The notes beneath the pieces are model-generated. The model worked only from the letters and a program-made list of their open reading frames with translations. It was not told the DNA's origin and did not search any database. From assembly GCA_947643945.1 (NCBI GenBank), contig CANRXN010000060.1, forward strand, positions 1 to 6,542: a stretch of 6,542 bases of DNA. The letters are read 5' to 3'. The translations under genes and the position numbers were made by a program. Of this stretch, positions 1-5,695 are shown piece by piece (position 1 is the stretch's first letter; each line of letters opens with the position of its first letter). This DNA is from an uncultured Clostridium sp. Lineage in GTDB: Bacteria; Bacillota; Clostridia; TANB77; CAG-508.

Positions 1-703
1 GCTAGTAAAGCGGTGTCACAACTAATTTTATTAGACTCCAATTTTGCTTCTATGCCAAAAGTTGTATTAGAAGGAAGAAGAACCATAAATAATATCCAAC
101 GTTCTGCTACTTTATTTTTAGTAAAAACAATCTACTCGCGGATTACTAGCTGTTATGTTTTTACTTTTAGGAGAAGCTTATCCCTTTCAACCAATCCAAA
201 TGAGTTTAATTGGTAGCATCACCATTGGATTGCCATCTTTTGTATTAGCTTTAGAGCCAAACAAAGAAAGAATTAAAGGAGATTTTTTAAAAAATGTCAT
301 TGTAAAAGCTATGCCATTAGGATTAACTGTTGTTCTTAATATATTTACATTAGCTATTTTAAATAAATATGAGTTAATAACCGAAGAACAATATTCAAGC
401 TTATGTGTAATAGGAACGGGAATTTGTGGTATCATTCTTTTATTTACCTTAGCAAAAGCAAGAAAAAGTGAAAATAGTAAATTACCAGTATCTATTTTTA
501 GATTATCATTAGCAATTGTTATTACGATACTATTTACGTTAGGATTAACAGTTTTAAATTGGTGGTTTAACATTGCACCACTAATGCCAATTATTAGTTT
601 AATTATTAGATTAATAATCCTTTCTATTGTTAATTTTGCAGTATTGTCATTGGTGTTTCAAAAGGTATTGTTAAAAAAGGAAAAAAGAAACTCTGCTTTA
701 TAG
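1..703 (+). pseudogene. P-type cation-transporting ATPase, C-terminal part, frameshifted
   Basis: This is the end of an E1-E2 (P-type) ATPase, a membrane pump that uses ATP to move cations; the start lies upstream of the window. Frame 1 (from base 1) reads the hinge after the phosphorylation domain and the start of M5: the segment LLDSNFASMPKVVLEGRR, then INNI and LFLVKTIYS, typical of the CtpE/MgtA-like group. The frame then fails, and the family sequence resumes one base later in the frame that carries GLLAVMFLLLGEAYPF, TIGLPSFVLALEPNKERI and the last hydrophobic segments. I count about six membrane spans (M5-M10), as expected. Removing one base around 137-140 (tcgcgga to tcgggat-like) rejoins the halves as YSGLLAVMF. 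The shift is +1, so ordinary -1 slippage would not rescue it. It is either a real inactivating mutation or a sequencing/assembly error. The transported ion cannot be told from this part. Confidence 0.85.
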
Positions 704-710
704 CGGAGTT
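689..710 (+). terminator. Hairpin terminator overlapping the P-type ATPase stop codon
   Basis: The arms AACTCTGC (689-696) and GCGGAGTT (703-710) pair over 8 bp with one G-U pair around a TTTATA loop. Further A-T pairing outside (AAAG with CTTT, one extra A) lengthens the stem, and a short run TTCTTT follows. The stop codon TAG (701-703) is inside the hairpin. The U tract is short, so termination may be only moderate. Confidence 0.6.
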
Positions 711-774
711 CTTTGCAACAATAATGCAAAAAAAGTCGAAAAACATATAATTTTTGAACGAACAGTGCAAAAAC

Positions 775-803
775 TTGACAAAGACACCTAAAAGATGTAA
801 AAT
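775..803 (+). promoter_or_regulatory. SigA-type promoter of the AAA_14/DUF4143 gene
   Basis: A consensus -35 TTGACA (775-780) and a -10 TAAAAT (798-803, 5 of 6) are separated by 17 bp. Transcription should begin near 810, leaving a leader of under 20 bases before the start codon at 827. The promoter follows the hairpin terminator at 689-710, so this gene appears to be its own unit. Confidence 0.7.
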
Positions 804-826
804 AAATTAAAAAGTAGGTGGTTAAA

Positions 827-2029
827 ATGATAGAAAGAAAAGAATATTTAGATCAATTAATACGTTTTAAAGATAAGGACTTAATTAAAGTAATCACAGG
901 AATTAGAAGATGTGGAAAATCCACATTATTTGACTTGTATGAAGAATACCTAATAACAAATGGGGTAGAAAAAGACCAAATTGTAAGGATCAATTTAGAA
1001 AATCCAATCTATAACGAGCTATTAAACGATTACTTAAAATTATATGAATTTGTAACAAAAAAACTAAACACCAAAAAAAAGAACTATGTATTTTTAGATG
1101 AAGTACAAAATGTTAAAGAATTTCAAAAAGCCTGTGATGGTTTATATATCAATAAAAATGTTGATTTATATATAACGGGTTCAAATGCTTATTTATTATC
1201 TGGTGAATTAGCTACTTTATTATCAGGCAGATACATCGAAATAAAAATGCTGCCATTATCTTTTAAAGAATATGTGGGAGCATTTCCAGACAATTCAAAT
1301 CAAGATAGATTATTTAAAAATTATATTTCAGCAGGTTCTTTTCCTTACACCTTAGAACTTGAAAATTTAGAAGATATAGAAAAATACATGCAAGGAATTT
1401 ATGATTCTATTATACTAAAAGATATTGTAGCCAGAAAAAAATTCCCAGATCATGCTATGTTACAAAGTGTAGTTAATTTTATGCTAGACAATATTGGAAA
1501 TACCTGTTCAACTAATAAGATTGCCAATACCATGACTTCAAATGGACGAAGTATATCTGTTCATACTGTAGAAAAATATATAACAGCTTTGCTAGAAGCT
1601 TTTATATTTTACAAAGCAAGTAGATATGATGTCAAAGGAAAGCAATACTTAAAAACAGGCGATAAATATTACATTACAGATTTAGGGCTTCGATATTTTC
1701 TATTAGGTAGAAAAAATGGCGATAGTGGTCATGTTTTAGAAAATGTGGTATATTTAGAATTAAAAAGAAGAGGGTATGATGTATACATTGGAAAAGTGGA
1801 TGAACTAGAAATAGATTTTGTAGCAATCAATAGTAAAGGAATAGAATATTATCAAGTAGCCCAAACAGTAAAAGAAGCAAAAACGCTAAAAAGAGAACTC
1901 TTACCATTGGAGAACTTAAGAGACCATTATCCCAAATTTCTACTAACAGAAGACCTAGATCCATATACTTCTTATAATGGAATAAGAAAAATAAATGTAA
2001 TTGATTGGTTGCTAGGAAAAGAAACTTGA
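827..2029 (+). CDS. AAA_14 / DUF4143 ATP-binding protein
   Basis: This 400-residue protein belongs to the widespread bacterial and archaeal family pairing an AAA_14 ATPase domain with a C-terminal DUF4143 domain. Walker A is GIRRCGKS (about 25-32), Walker B is YVFLDEVQ (87-94), and the sensor/arginine-finger region is TGSNAYLLSGELATLLSGR (117-135). A middle helical region (about 200-265) looks like a winged-helix linker. The DUF4143 end keeps a PD-(D/E)XK-like pattern: ELEIDF (D about 330) and YYQVA (Q about 343), with a preceding LENVVYLEL helix. I prefer the ATG at 827 because AGGTGG (816-821) is spaced correctly for it; an in-frame GTG at 818 lies inside that site. The length is normal for the family. 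Cellular function is not established: many copies vary between strains and some resemble defence or mobile-element ATPases, but nothing here proves either. Confidence 0.85.
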   Translation: MIERKEYLDQLIRFKDKDLIKVITGIRRCGKSTLFDLYEEYLITNGVEKDQIVRINLENPIYNELLNDYLKLYEFVTKKLNTKKKNYVFLDEVQNVKEFQKACDGLYINKNVDLYITGSNAYLLSGELATLLSGRYIEIKMLPLSFKEYVGAFPDNSNQDRLFKNYISAGSFPYTLELENLEDIEKYMQGIYDSIILKDIVARKKFPDHAMLQSVVNFMLDNIGNTCSTNKIANTMTSNGRSISVHTVEKYITALLEAFIFYKASRYDVKGKQYLKTGDKYYITDLGLRYFLLGRKNGDSGHVLENVVYLELKRRGYDVYIGKVDELEIDFVAINSKGIEYYQVAQTVKEAKTLKRELLPLENLRDHYPKFLLTEDLDPYTSYNGIRKINVIDWLLGKET

Positions 2030-2054
2030 AACAAACCAAAAACCATGATAAAAT
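2026..2054 (+). promoter_or_regulatory. Extended -10 promoter of the ispF-ispE-ispD operon
   Basis: A -35 TTGAAA (2026-2031) lies 17 bp from TAAAAT (2049-2054), and TG at 2046-2047 gives an extended -10 (TGATAAAAT). The -35 box overlaps the TGA stop (2027-2029) of the preceding gene. Initiation near 2061 would leave about 20 bases of leader, just enough to include AAAAGGAG (2065-2072) before the ispF ATG. Confidence 0.6.
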
Positions 2055-2081
2055 AAGAAAAAACAAAAGGAGAAAAAAGCC

Positions 2082-2546
2082 ATGAAAGTAGCAATTGGTC
2101 AAGACAGTCACAAAATAGACGCCCAAAACAAAGAAAAAAAGCTAATGCTAGGAGGCGTAGAATTTAAAGAAGATTACTCTTTACTTGGCAATAGTGATGC
2201 TGATGTTATTTTGCATGCTATCACAAATGCCATATCAGGAATTAGTTGTAAAAATGTATTAGGAAAAATAGCAGATGAAATGTGCCAAAGGGGAATTACT
2301 GATAGTGAAGAATATGTAAAAGAAGCCTTAAAATATCTAAAAGAAAGAATCGTACATCTATCCATTACAATTGAATGTTTAAGACCTAAAATCAGTCCTA
2401 AAATAGAAGAAATGAGAAAAAATATAGGAAGAATTTTAAATATAAAAGAAAACCAAATAGGAATTACCGCAACCACAGGAGAAGGCTTAACCGAGTGTGG
2501 AAAAGGAAACGGAATTAGCGTGTTTGTCATTTTAACAGTTGAATAA
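2082..2546 (+). CDS. ispF: 2-C-methyl-D-erythritol 2,4-cyclodiphosphate synthase (divergent)
   Basis: IspF closes CDP-ME 2-phosphate to the cyclic diphosphate MEcPP, releasing CMP, in the cytosolic MEP route to isoprenoids. The 154 residues match the usual length. The three metal ligands are present: D8 and H10 in GQDSHK, and H45 in SDADVILHA. Other typical sites differ. The histidine before SDGD (H34 in E. coli) is N37 here (LLGNSDADV). The usual GDIG...FPDTD segment is replaced by LGKIADEMCQRGITDS (59-75). The C-terminal TTTEKLGFTGRGEG motif is TTGEGLTECGKGNG (131-144), keeping TT and E134. This resembles a divergent IspF subgroup I recall from some uncultured bacteria rather than decay, since the frame is intact and ispE and ispD follow. 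It starts at ATG after AAAAGGAG, first gene of the operon. The family call is firm; full activity is inferred. Confidence 0.88.
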   Translation: MKVAIGQDSHKIDAQNKEKKLMLGGVEFKEDYSLLGNSDADVILHAITNAISGISCKNVLGKIADEMCQRGITDSEEYVKEALKYLKERIVHLSITIECLRPKISPKIEEMRKNIGRILNIKENQIGITATTGEGLTECGKGNGISVFVILTVE

Positions 2547-2576
2547 TCTGGGCAAAGGTAAGGAAGGATTTTTAAA

Positions 2577-3437
2577 ATGGAAAAAATCTATAAAAAAGCA
2601 AGAGCCAAAATCAATTTAAGCTTAGAAGTAATAGAAAAAAGAGAAGATAATTATCATAATTTAAGGTCTGTTTTCCAAAAAATCAATTTGTATGACGAGC
2701 TTTGGCTTCAAAAAACAGCTACTAACAACATAGAAATTAACACCAATGTAGAAGACTTAAAACTTAGCGAAAACATCATTTATAAAGCCTATCTAAAATT
2801 AAAAGAAAAATATCCTAGCATTACAGGAGTAAACGTTAGATTAAACAAAAAAATTCCTATGCAAGCGGGCTTAGCAGGAGGAAGTACAGACTGTGCCAGT
2901 TTTATTTTAGCTATGGACAAGTTATTTTCTTTAAAAATGCCAAAAAAGGAAATCGAAAAAATAGGAAAAGAATTAGGAGCAGATGTGGTTCCTTGTTTTT
3001 ACAATCAAGCTGTTTTAGCAGAAGGAATTGGAGAAAAAATAACGCCCATTGATACCACTTTTAAATACTATGTTGTCATTGTGAAACCGAAGATGGCATG
3101 TAGCACAAAAGAGATGTATCAAAAAATAGATAGGCAACAAAAACAAACAAAGCAAAACAAAGAACCATTCCTAATTAAGGCTTTAGAACAAAACCAATTA
3201 AAACAAGTGGCAAACCATTTATATAATCACTTTGAAGAAGTAATAGAGGAGAAAGACTCAATAGAAAGAATAAAAGAAGAATTAGTAAAACAAGGGGCTT
3301 GCGGAAGTTTATTAACTGGATCAGGTTCTTGCGTTTATGGCTTGTTTGAAAGTAAAGATGTGGCTAAAAGAGCCTATCAAAATTTGAAAGTTAGATATCA
3401 AACTTATTTATGTTGTTCTTATAATTCGAAAAGATGA
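2577..3437 (+). CDS. ispE: 4-diphosphocytidyl-2-C-methyl-D-erythritol kinase
   Basis: IspE uses ATP to phosphorylate the 2-hydroxyl of CDP-ME, the step just before IspF. It is a GHMP kinase of 286 residues, a normal length. Visible motifs in order: the N-terminal substrate lysine in ARAKINLSL (K11), the DNYHNLRSVF segment (24-33), the glycine-rich ATP-binding motif PMQAGLAGGSTD (94-105), the catalytic aspartate in LGADVVPCF (D136), where relatives usually read GADVPFF so one extra V is present, and the C-terminal GHMP motif GSLLTGSGSCVYGLF (243-257). The ribosome binding site AGGAAGGA (2561-2568) sits 8 bases before ATG. It lies 30 bases after ispF without a promoter or terminator between, so the two are co-transcribed. 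A glutamine/lysine-rich stretch near 185-197 (DRQQKQTKQNK) looks like a variable surface loop. Confidence 0.93.
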   Translation: MEKIYKKARAKINLSLEVIEKREDNYHNLRSVFQKINLYDELWLQKTATNNIEINTNVEDLKLSENIIYKAYLKLKEKYPSITGVNVRLNKKIPMQAGLAGGSTDCASFILAMDKLFSLKMPKKEIEKIGKELGADVVPCFYNQAVLAEGIGEKITPIDTTFKYYVVIVKPKMACSTKEMYQKIDRQQKQTKQNKEPFLIKALEQNQLKQVANHLYNHFEEVIEEKDSIERIKEELVKQGACGSLLTGSGSCVYGLFESKDVAKRAYQNLKVRYQTYLCCSYNSKR

Positions 3438-3507
3438 AATAGAAGTTGAAAAATTCAATTCTTTTCCAACCTGATTTTGCACGATTTAGAAAGGAACGAA
3501 GTAAAAA

Positions 3508-4185
3508 ATGAAAAACCAAAAAATAGTAACAGCAATTCTATTAGTTGCAGGAAATAGTACAAGATATGGACAAAATAGAAATAAAAATTTTGAAAAAATC
3601 AATGGCAAAACGGTTATGTCTTATAGTTTAAAAACTTTTCATGAAAATCCTTATATTGATACTATCATAATAGGAATAAAAAAAGAAGAATCTTCTATAG
3701 TACAAGAAATTTTGGAAGAAGAAAACATAACCAAACCAACGAAGTTAGTAATTGGTGGCAAATCAAGACAAGAAACGATTTACAACTGTCTTCAAGAAAC
3801 AAAGGCGGATATTGTTATCATTCATGATGGAGCAAGACCAGCCATCAAACAAAAATATATTAGTGAATGTATCGAAAGCATGGAAGAAGTAAAAGGGGCA
3901 ACAATTGGTGTGCCATCGAAAGATACAATAAAAATAACCAACGAAAATAATATTGTTATACAAACAACCAAAAGAAGCAACACTTGGATTGTGCAAACAC
4001 CGCAATGCTTTGATAGAAAAACTCTACTAGCAATGCATGAAAAATATAAGCAAGAAGAGGTAACTGACGATTGTATGTTATTAGAAAAGAATCAAATTCC
4101 CGTTAAAATTTTGGAGGGGGATTATACCAATATAAAAATTACAACTTATGAGGATATTCATATTATGAAAGGATTATTAACTTAA
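3508..4185 (+). CDS. ispD: 2-C-methyl-D-erythritol 4-phosphate cytidylyltransferase
   Basis: IspD joins MEP and CTP to make CDP-ME and pyrophosphate, the substrate of IspE. The 225 residues match stand-alone IspD. The nucleotide-binding loop ILLVAGNSTRYG (10-21) carries R19, with K26 in NRNKNFEKI; then GGKSRQ (83-88), IHDGARP (105-111), GVPSKDTIKI, R156 in TKRSNTW, TPQCF (164-168), VTDD (185-188) and EGDYTNIKITTYED with K210. R19, K26, R156 and K210 correspond to the known catalytic set. The aromatic-free start VAGNSTR replaces the more common PAAGSGKR. ATG at 3508 follows AAAGGAA (3490-3496) at a rather long spacing of 11. It is the last gene of the ispF-ispE-ispD operon, 70 bases after ispE, and is followed by a terminator. 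Unlike many bacteria, ispD and ispF are separate genes with ispE between them. Confidence 0.93.
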   Translation: MKNQKIVTAILLVAGNSTRYGQNRNKNFEKINGKTVMSYSLKTFHENPYIDTIIIGIKKEESSIVQEILEEENITKPTKLVIGGKSRQETIYNCLQETKADIVIIHDGARPAIKQKYISECIESMEEVKGATIGVPSKDTIKITNENNIVIQTTKRSNTWIVQTPQCFDRKTLLAMHEKYKQEEVTDDCMLLEKNQIPVKILEGDYTNIKITTYEDIHIMKGLLT

Positions 4186-4202
4186 CATCGATTGTGAAAT
4201 GG

Positions 4203-4226
4203 AAGACCCTTTTGCCAAAGGGTCTT
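4203..4226 (+). terminator. Intrinsic terminator of the isp operon
   Basis: AAGACCCTTT (4203-4212) and AAAGGGTCTT (4217-4226) form a perfect 10-bp stem with a four-base loop (TGCC), 17 bases after the ispD stop. It is followed by an A/T-rich TAATTAAT rather than a pure U run. This is the best terminator in the window. Confidence 0.75.
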
Positions 4227-4254
4227 TAATTAATATGAAAGAGAAAATTCTATG

Positions 4255-4275
4255 TTTGTGAATTCTTTGTGAATT
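4255..4275 (+). repeat. Tandem 10-bp direct repeat upstream of the distal Rpn promoter
   Basis: TTTGTGAATT occurs twice with one base between, giving an 11-bp period, about one helical turn. It ends 14 bases before a TTGACA box. The placement would suit a regulator binding one DNA face, but no protein is known to use it and chance is possible. Confidence 0.45.
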
Positions 4276-4289
4276 ATTTCCATAAGAGG

Positions 4290-4317
4290 TTGACAAATCA
4301 AAAAAGCATGCTAAAAT
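4290..4317 (+). promoter_or_regulatory. Distal promoter upstream of the Rpn gene
   Basis: A consensus TTGACA (4290-4295) is followed after 16 bp by TAAAAT (4312-4317). It would start an mRNA near 4324 with a leader of about 195 bases before the Rpn start. It is weaker than the proximal promoter in spacing and -10 match. Confidence 0.5.
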
Positions 4318-4472
4318 AAAACTATCTAAAATTTGAAATCGAAACTTTTAAAATCAAAAGTGCTAAAATTCTAAGCACAATTCAACTTAATCAATATTTG
4401 TTAATATACAAAAGTAATGTAAGCAAAAAGGGTAAAAACAAAAGGGAAAGTAATTTTACTTAAAAATAAATA

Positions 4473-4501
4473 TTGACAAACAAATAAAAACAATATATAA
4501 T
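4473..4501 (+). promoter_or_regulatory. Perfect-consensus proximal promoter of the Rpn gene
   Basis: TTGACA (4473-4478), a 17-bp spacer and TATAAT (4496-4501) match the vegetative consensus exactly. Initiation is predicted at about 4508, inside the ribosome binding site AAAGGAGG (4504-4511), so transcripts from here would have a leader of roughly 12 bases and may lack part of that site. Confidence 0.75.
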
Positions 4502-4519
4502 TTAAAGGAGGAAGAAAAT

Positions 4520-5524
4520 TTGCAATTTGTAACAAAACTAGACTATATTAGGTACAGAAGAACACATCCAGAAATCATGATATTAGCAGAAGAAGGGGAA
4601 GAATACAAAATACCAACCAAAGAAGAAATAAAATATGGACAAAAAAACATAGAAAATGTAGACAAAAAGCATGACAAAATGTTAAAAGTAATTTTCAGTA
4701 AGAAAAAAGAGGTTGCCAGATTTTTAAATCAATTTTTAAAATTAGAAGGGAAAATAGAAGAAGAACAGTTAGTGCAATGTTCAACCGAATTTATAACAAA
4801 GCAATATAAAGAAAAACAAGCAGATATCGTATACCGTTTGAAAGAAAAACCAGTATACTTTCTAATTGAGCATCAAAGTACAGTGAACCAAGAAATGGTA
4901 GAAAAAATAGGAGATTACACAAAACAGATTATGGAAAGAGAAGAGACTAATAACTTGCTATATCCAATTGTAGTACCAATTGTAATTTATACTGGTTTTC
5001 AAAAATGGACAGCAAAAACAAAATTTAGCCAAAAACAATATTATGAAAAAGCTTATAGAAAGTATCAAAATACTTCTTTATGGTACAACCTAATAACAGT
5101 GCAGGACTATACATTTAAAGAACTACAAGAAACCACTACACGATTTACAAGTTTCATGATAATGGAAAAGTGCAAAACCAAGGAAGAAATGCTTATCTAT
5201 ACAAAAAAGATAATAAACAAACTTAAGAAAGAGAAAAACAAAGAATTAGCTAAAGATATCATAAAAAACATAATGGCATTATTTTTTGAAAAAAGCGTAA
5301 TAACAAAAATGTTAGAAGAACTGGAAAGAAAGGAGGAGGTATCTATGAGTCCAGCAACTAAAATGTTGTTTGATTTACAACTAGAGGGAGAAAAACGTGG
5401 GATTATGAAAACAATAAAAGAAACCGCTCAAAAAATGCTAAAGAAAAATATGGATTTAAAAGATATTGAAGAAATAACAGGACTATCAAAAGAAGAAATT
5501 GAAAAACTTCAAGAATGTGTTTAA
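4520..5524 (+). CDS. Rpn-family PD-(D/E)XK nuclease (RpnL-like, transposase_31-related)
   Basis: This 334-residue protein matches the Rpn (recombination-promoting nuclease/putative transposase) family. The core runs from KKHDKMLKVIF (49-59) through KQADIVYRL (D102), FLIEHQS (E117, Q119) and GDYTKQI to LYPIVVPIVIYTG (147-159); D102...E117-x-Q119 is the PD-(D/E)XK-type metal site. A charged helical linker (about 215-275) leads to a C-terminal domain (276-334) with EGEKRG and MLKKNMDLKDIEEITGLSKEEIEKL, the tail common in Rpn proteins. The start is TTG, chosen because AAAGGAGG lies 8 bases before it and the next ATG (4578) has no such site. In E. coli, Rpn proteins degrade DNA, are toxic and protect against phage, and are held off by their separately translated C-terminal domain. 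Nuclease activity here is inferred. No transposon ends flank it, so calling it a transposase would be misleading. Confidence 0.85.
   Translation: MQFVTKLDYIRYRRTHPEIMILAEEGEEYKIPTKEEIKYGQKNIENVDKKHDKMLKVIFSKKKEVARFLNQFLKLEGKIEEEQLVQCSTEFITKQYKEKQADIVYRLKEKPVYFLIEHQSTVNQEMVEKIGDYTKQIMEREETNNLLYPIVVPIVIYTGFQKWTAKTKFSQKQYYEKAYRKYQNTSLWYNLITVQDYTFKELQETTTRFTSFMIMEKCKTKEEMLIYTKKIINKLKKEKNKELAKDIIKNIMALFFEKSVITKMLEELERKEEVSMSPATKMLFDLQLEGEKRGIMKTIKETAQKMLKKNMDLKDIEEITGLSKEEIEKLQECV
5330..5340 (+). promoter_or_regulatory. Strong internal ribosome binding site within the Rpn gene
   Basis: AAGGAGGAGGT holds two overlapping matches to the anti-Shine-Dalgarno sequence. AGGAGG ends at 5339, five bases before an in-frame ATG at 5345. 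It is at least as good as the site at the TTG of the full-length gene and among the strongest in the window. Confidence 0.65.
5345..5524 (+). CDS. Candidate intragenic antitoxin (RpnS-like), C-terminal domain of the Rpn protein
   Basis: An ATG in the same frame as the Rpn gene, preceded by AAGGAGGAGGT, would give a separate 59-residue protein starting MSPATKMLFD. It would contain only the C-terminal domain: a predicted long helix (about LFDLQLEGEKRGIMKTIKE) and a small helical unit (DLKDIEEITGLSKEEIEKL). It carries none of the nuclease residues. In E. coli, such RpnS products are made from genes within genes and bind and block the full-length RpnL toxin. Here the strong internal site and the domain boundary coincide, which supports the same arrangement. 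The four-residue repeats reported to vary in some RpnS helices are not expanded here; EGEKRG occurs once. No good internal promoter is seen, so it may depend on the long mRNA. Separate translation and antitoxin action are inferred. Confidence 0.5.
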   Translation: MSPATKMLFDLQLEGEKRGIMKTIKETAQKMLKKNMDLKDIEEITGLSKEEIEKLQECV

Positions 5525-5577
5525 AAAAGGCAAAAACGAATTTAAGGTGAAGACTTTTACAAAAAGCGAAAAAACGC

Positions 5578-5606
5578 TTGCCAAACGGGATAAAATATGA
5601 TACAAT
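5578..5606 (+). promoter_or_regulatory. Extended -10 promoter of the rpsF-ssb-rpsR operon
   Basis: TTGCCA (5578-5583, 5 of 6) lies 17 bp from TACAAT (5601-5606, 5 of 6), and TG at 5598-5599 gives an extended -10 (TGATACAAT). The start is predicted near 5613, giving a leader of about 83 bases. No convincing terminator lies between the Rpn stop and this promoter, so some read-through is possible. Confidence 0.7.
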
Positions 5607-5613
5607 AGCTATG

Positions 5614-5667
5614 CTTAAAAAGTAGCCTAGCTATTTTTTAAGTTCTCTACTTACTTTAAAAAAGTAG
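5614..5667 (+). promoter_or_regulatory. Structured leader of the rpsF operon
   Basis: The leader begins with a 13-bp hairpin: CTTAAAAAGTAGC (5614-5626) with GCTATTTTTTAAG (5630-5642), one G-U pair, loop CTA. Next, CTACTT (5647-5652) can pair with AAGTAG downstream (5662-5667) or with AAGTAG in the first arm (5620-5625). Many bacteria regulate this operon by S6:S18 binding a leader with a CCG motif; I see no CCG here, so this is not confirmed as that element. Confidence 0.45.
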
Positions 5668-5695
5668 GTTATAAATCCAAAGGGAGGTGAAAATA

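Larger units (their letters stand above)
4186..4519. other. Non-coding region between ispD and the Rpn gene
   Basis: No open reading frame of credible length is seen in these 334 bases. They hold the isp terminator, a tandem pair of TTTGTGAATT (4255-4264 and 4266-4275), two promoters pointing at the Rpn gene, and short A/T-rich inverted repeats (ACTTTT/AAAAGT at 4344-4361, GTGCT/AGCAC at 4360-4378). The motif CTAAAAT recurs three times (near 4311, 4326 and 4363), which may be chance in such AT-rich DNA. No transposon ends are evident. Confidence 0.7.

Noticed and set aside
121..140. Programmed frameshifting in the P-type ATPase
   Set aside because: The A-run at 123-127 might suggest slippage, but the downstream frame needs a +1 shift, there is no stop or stimulatory structure at the right place, and this family is not known to use frameshifting.
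746..751. TATAAT as a second promoter for the AAA_14 gene
   Set aside because: The nearest TTGCAA (713-718) is 27 bp away and nothing like a -35 box lies at 16-18 bp; such hexamers arise often in AT-rich DNA.
3445..3470. Hairpin in the ispE-ispD gap as a terminator
   Set aside because: The stem (GTTGAAAA with TTTTCCAAC) is short, bulged and A-T rich with no U run after it, and no promoter follows for ispD; co-transcription is more likely.
5246..5274. Internal promoter for the RpnS-like product (TTAGCT, 17 bp, CATAAT)
   Set aside because: Only three of six -35 bases match. It is possible, since some rpn genes have internal promoters, but too weak to list as a feature.
4520..5524. Rpn gene as a true transposase within a mobile element
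   Set aside because: The family is historically named after transposases, but no inverted terminal repeats, target duplication or partner genes are seen; the PD-(D/E)XK nuclease reading fits better.
5564..5579. AAGCG/CGCTT hairpin after the Rpn gene as a terminator
   Set aside because: Only 5 bp with an A-only loop and no U tract, and it overlaps the -35 box of the rpsF promoter.
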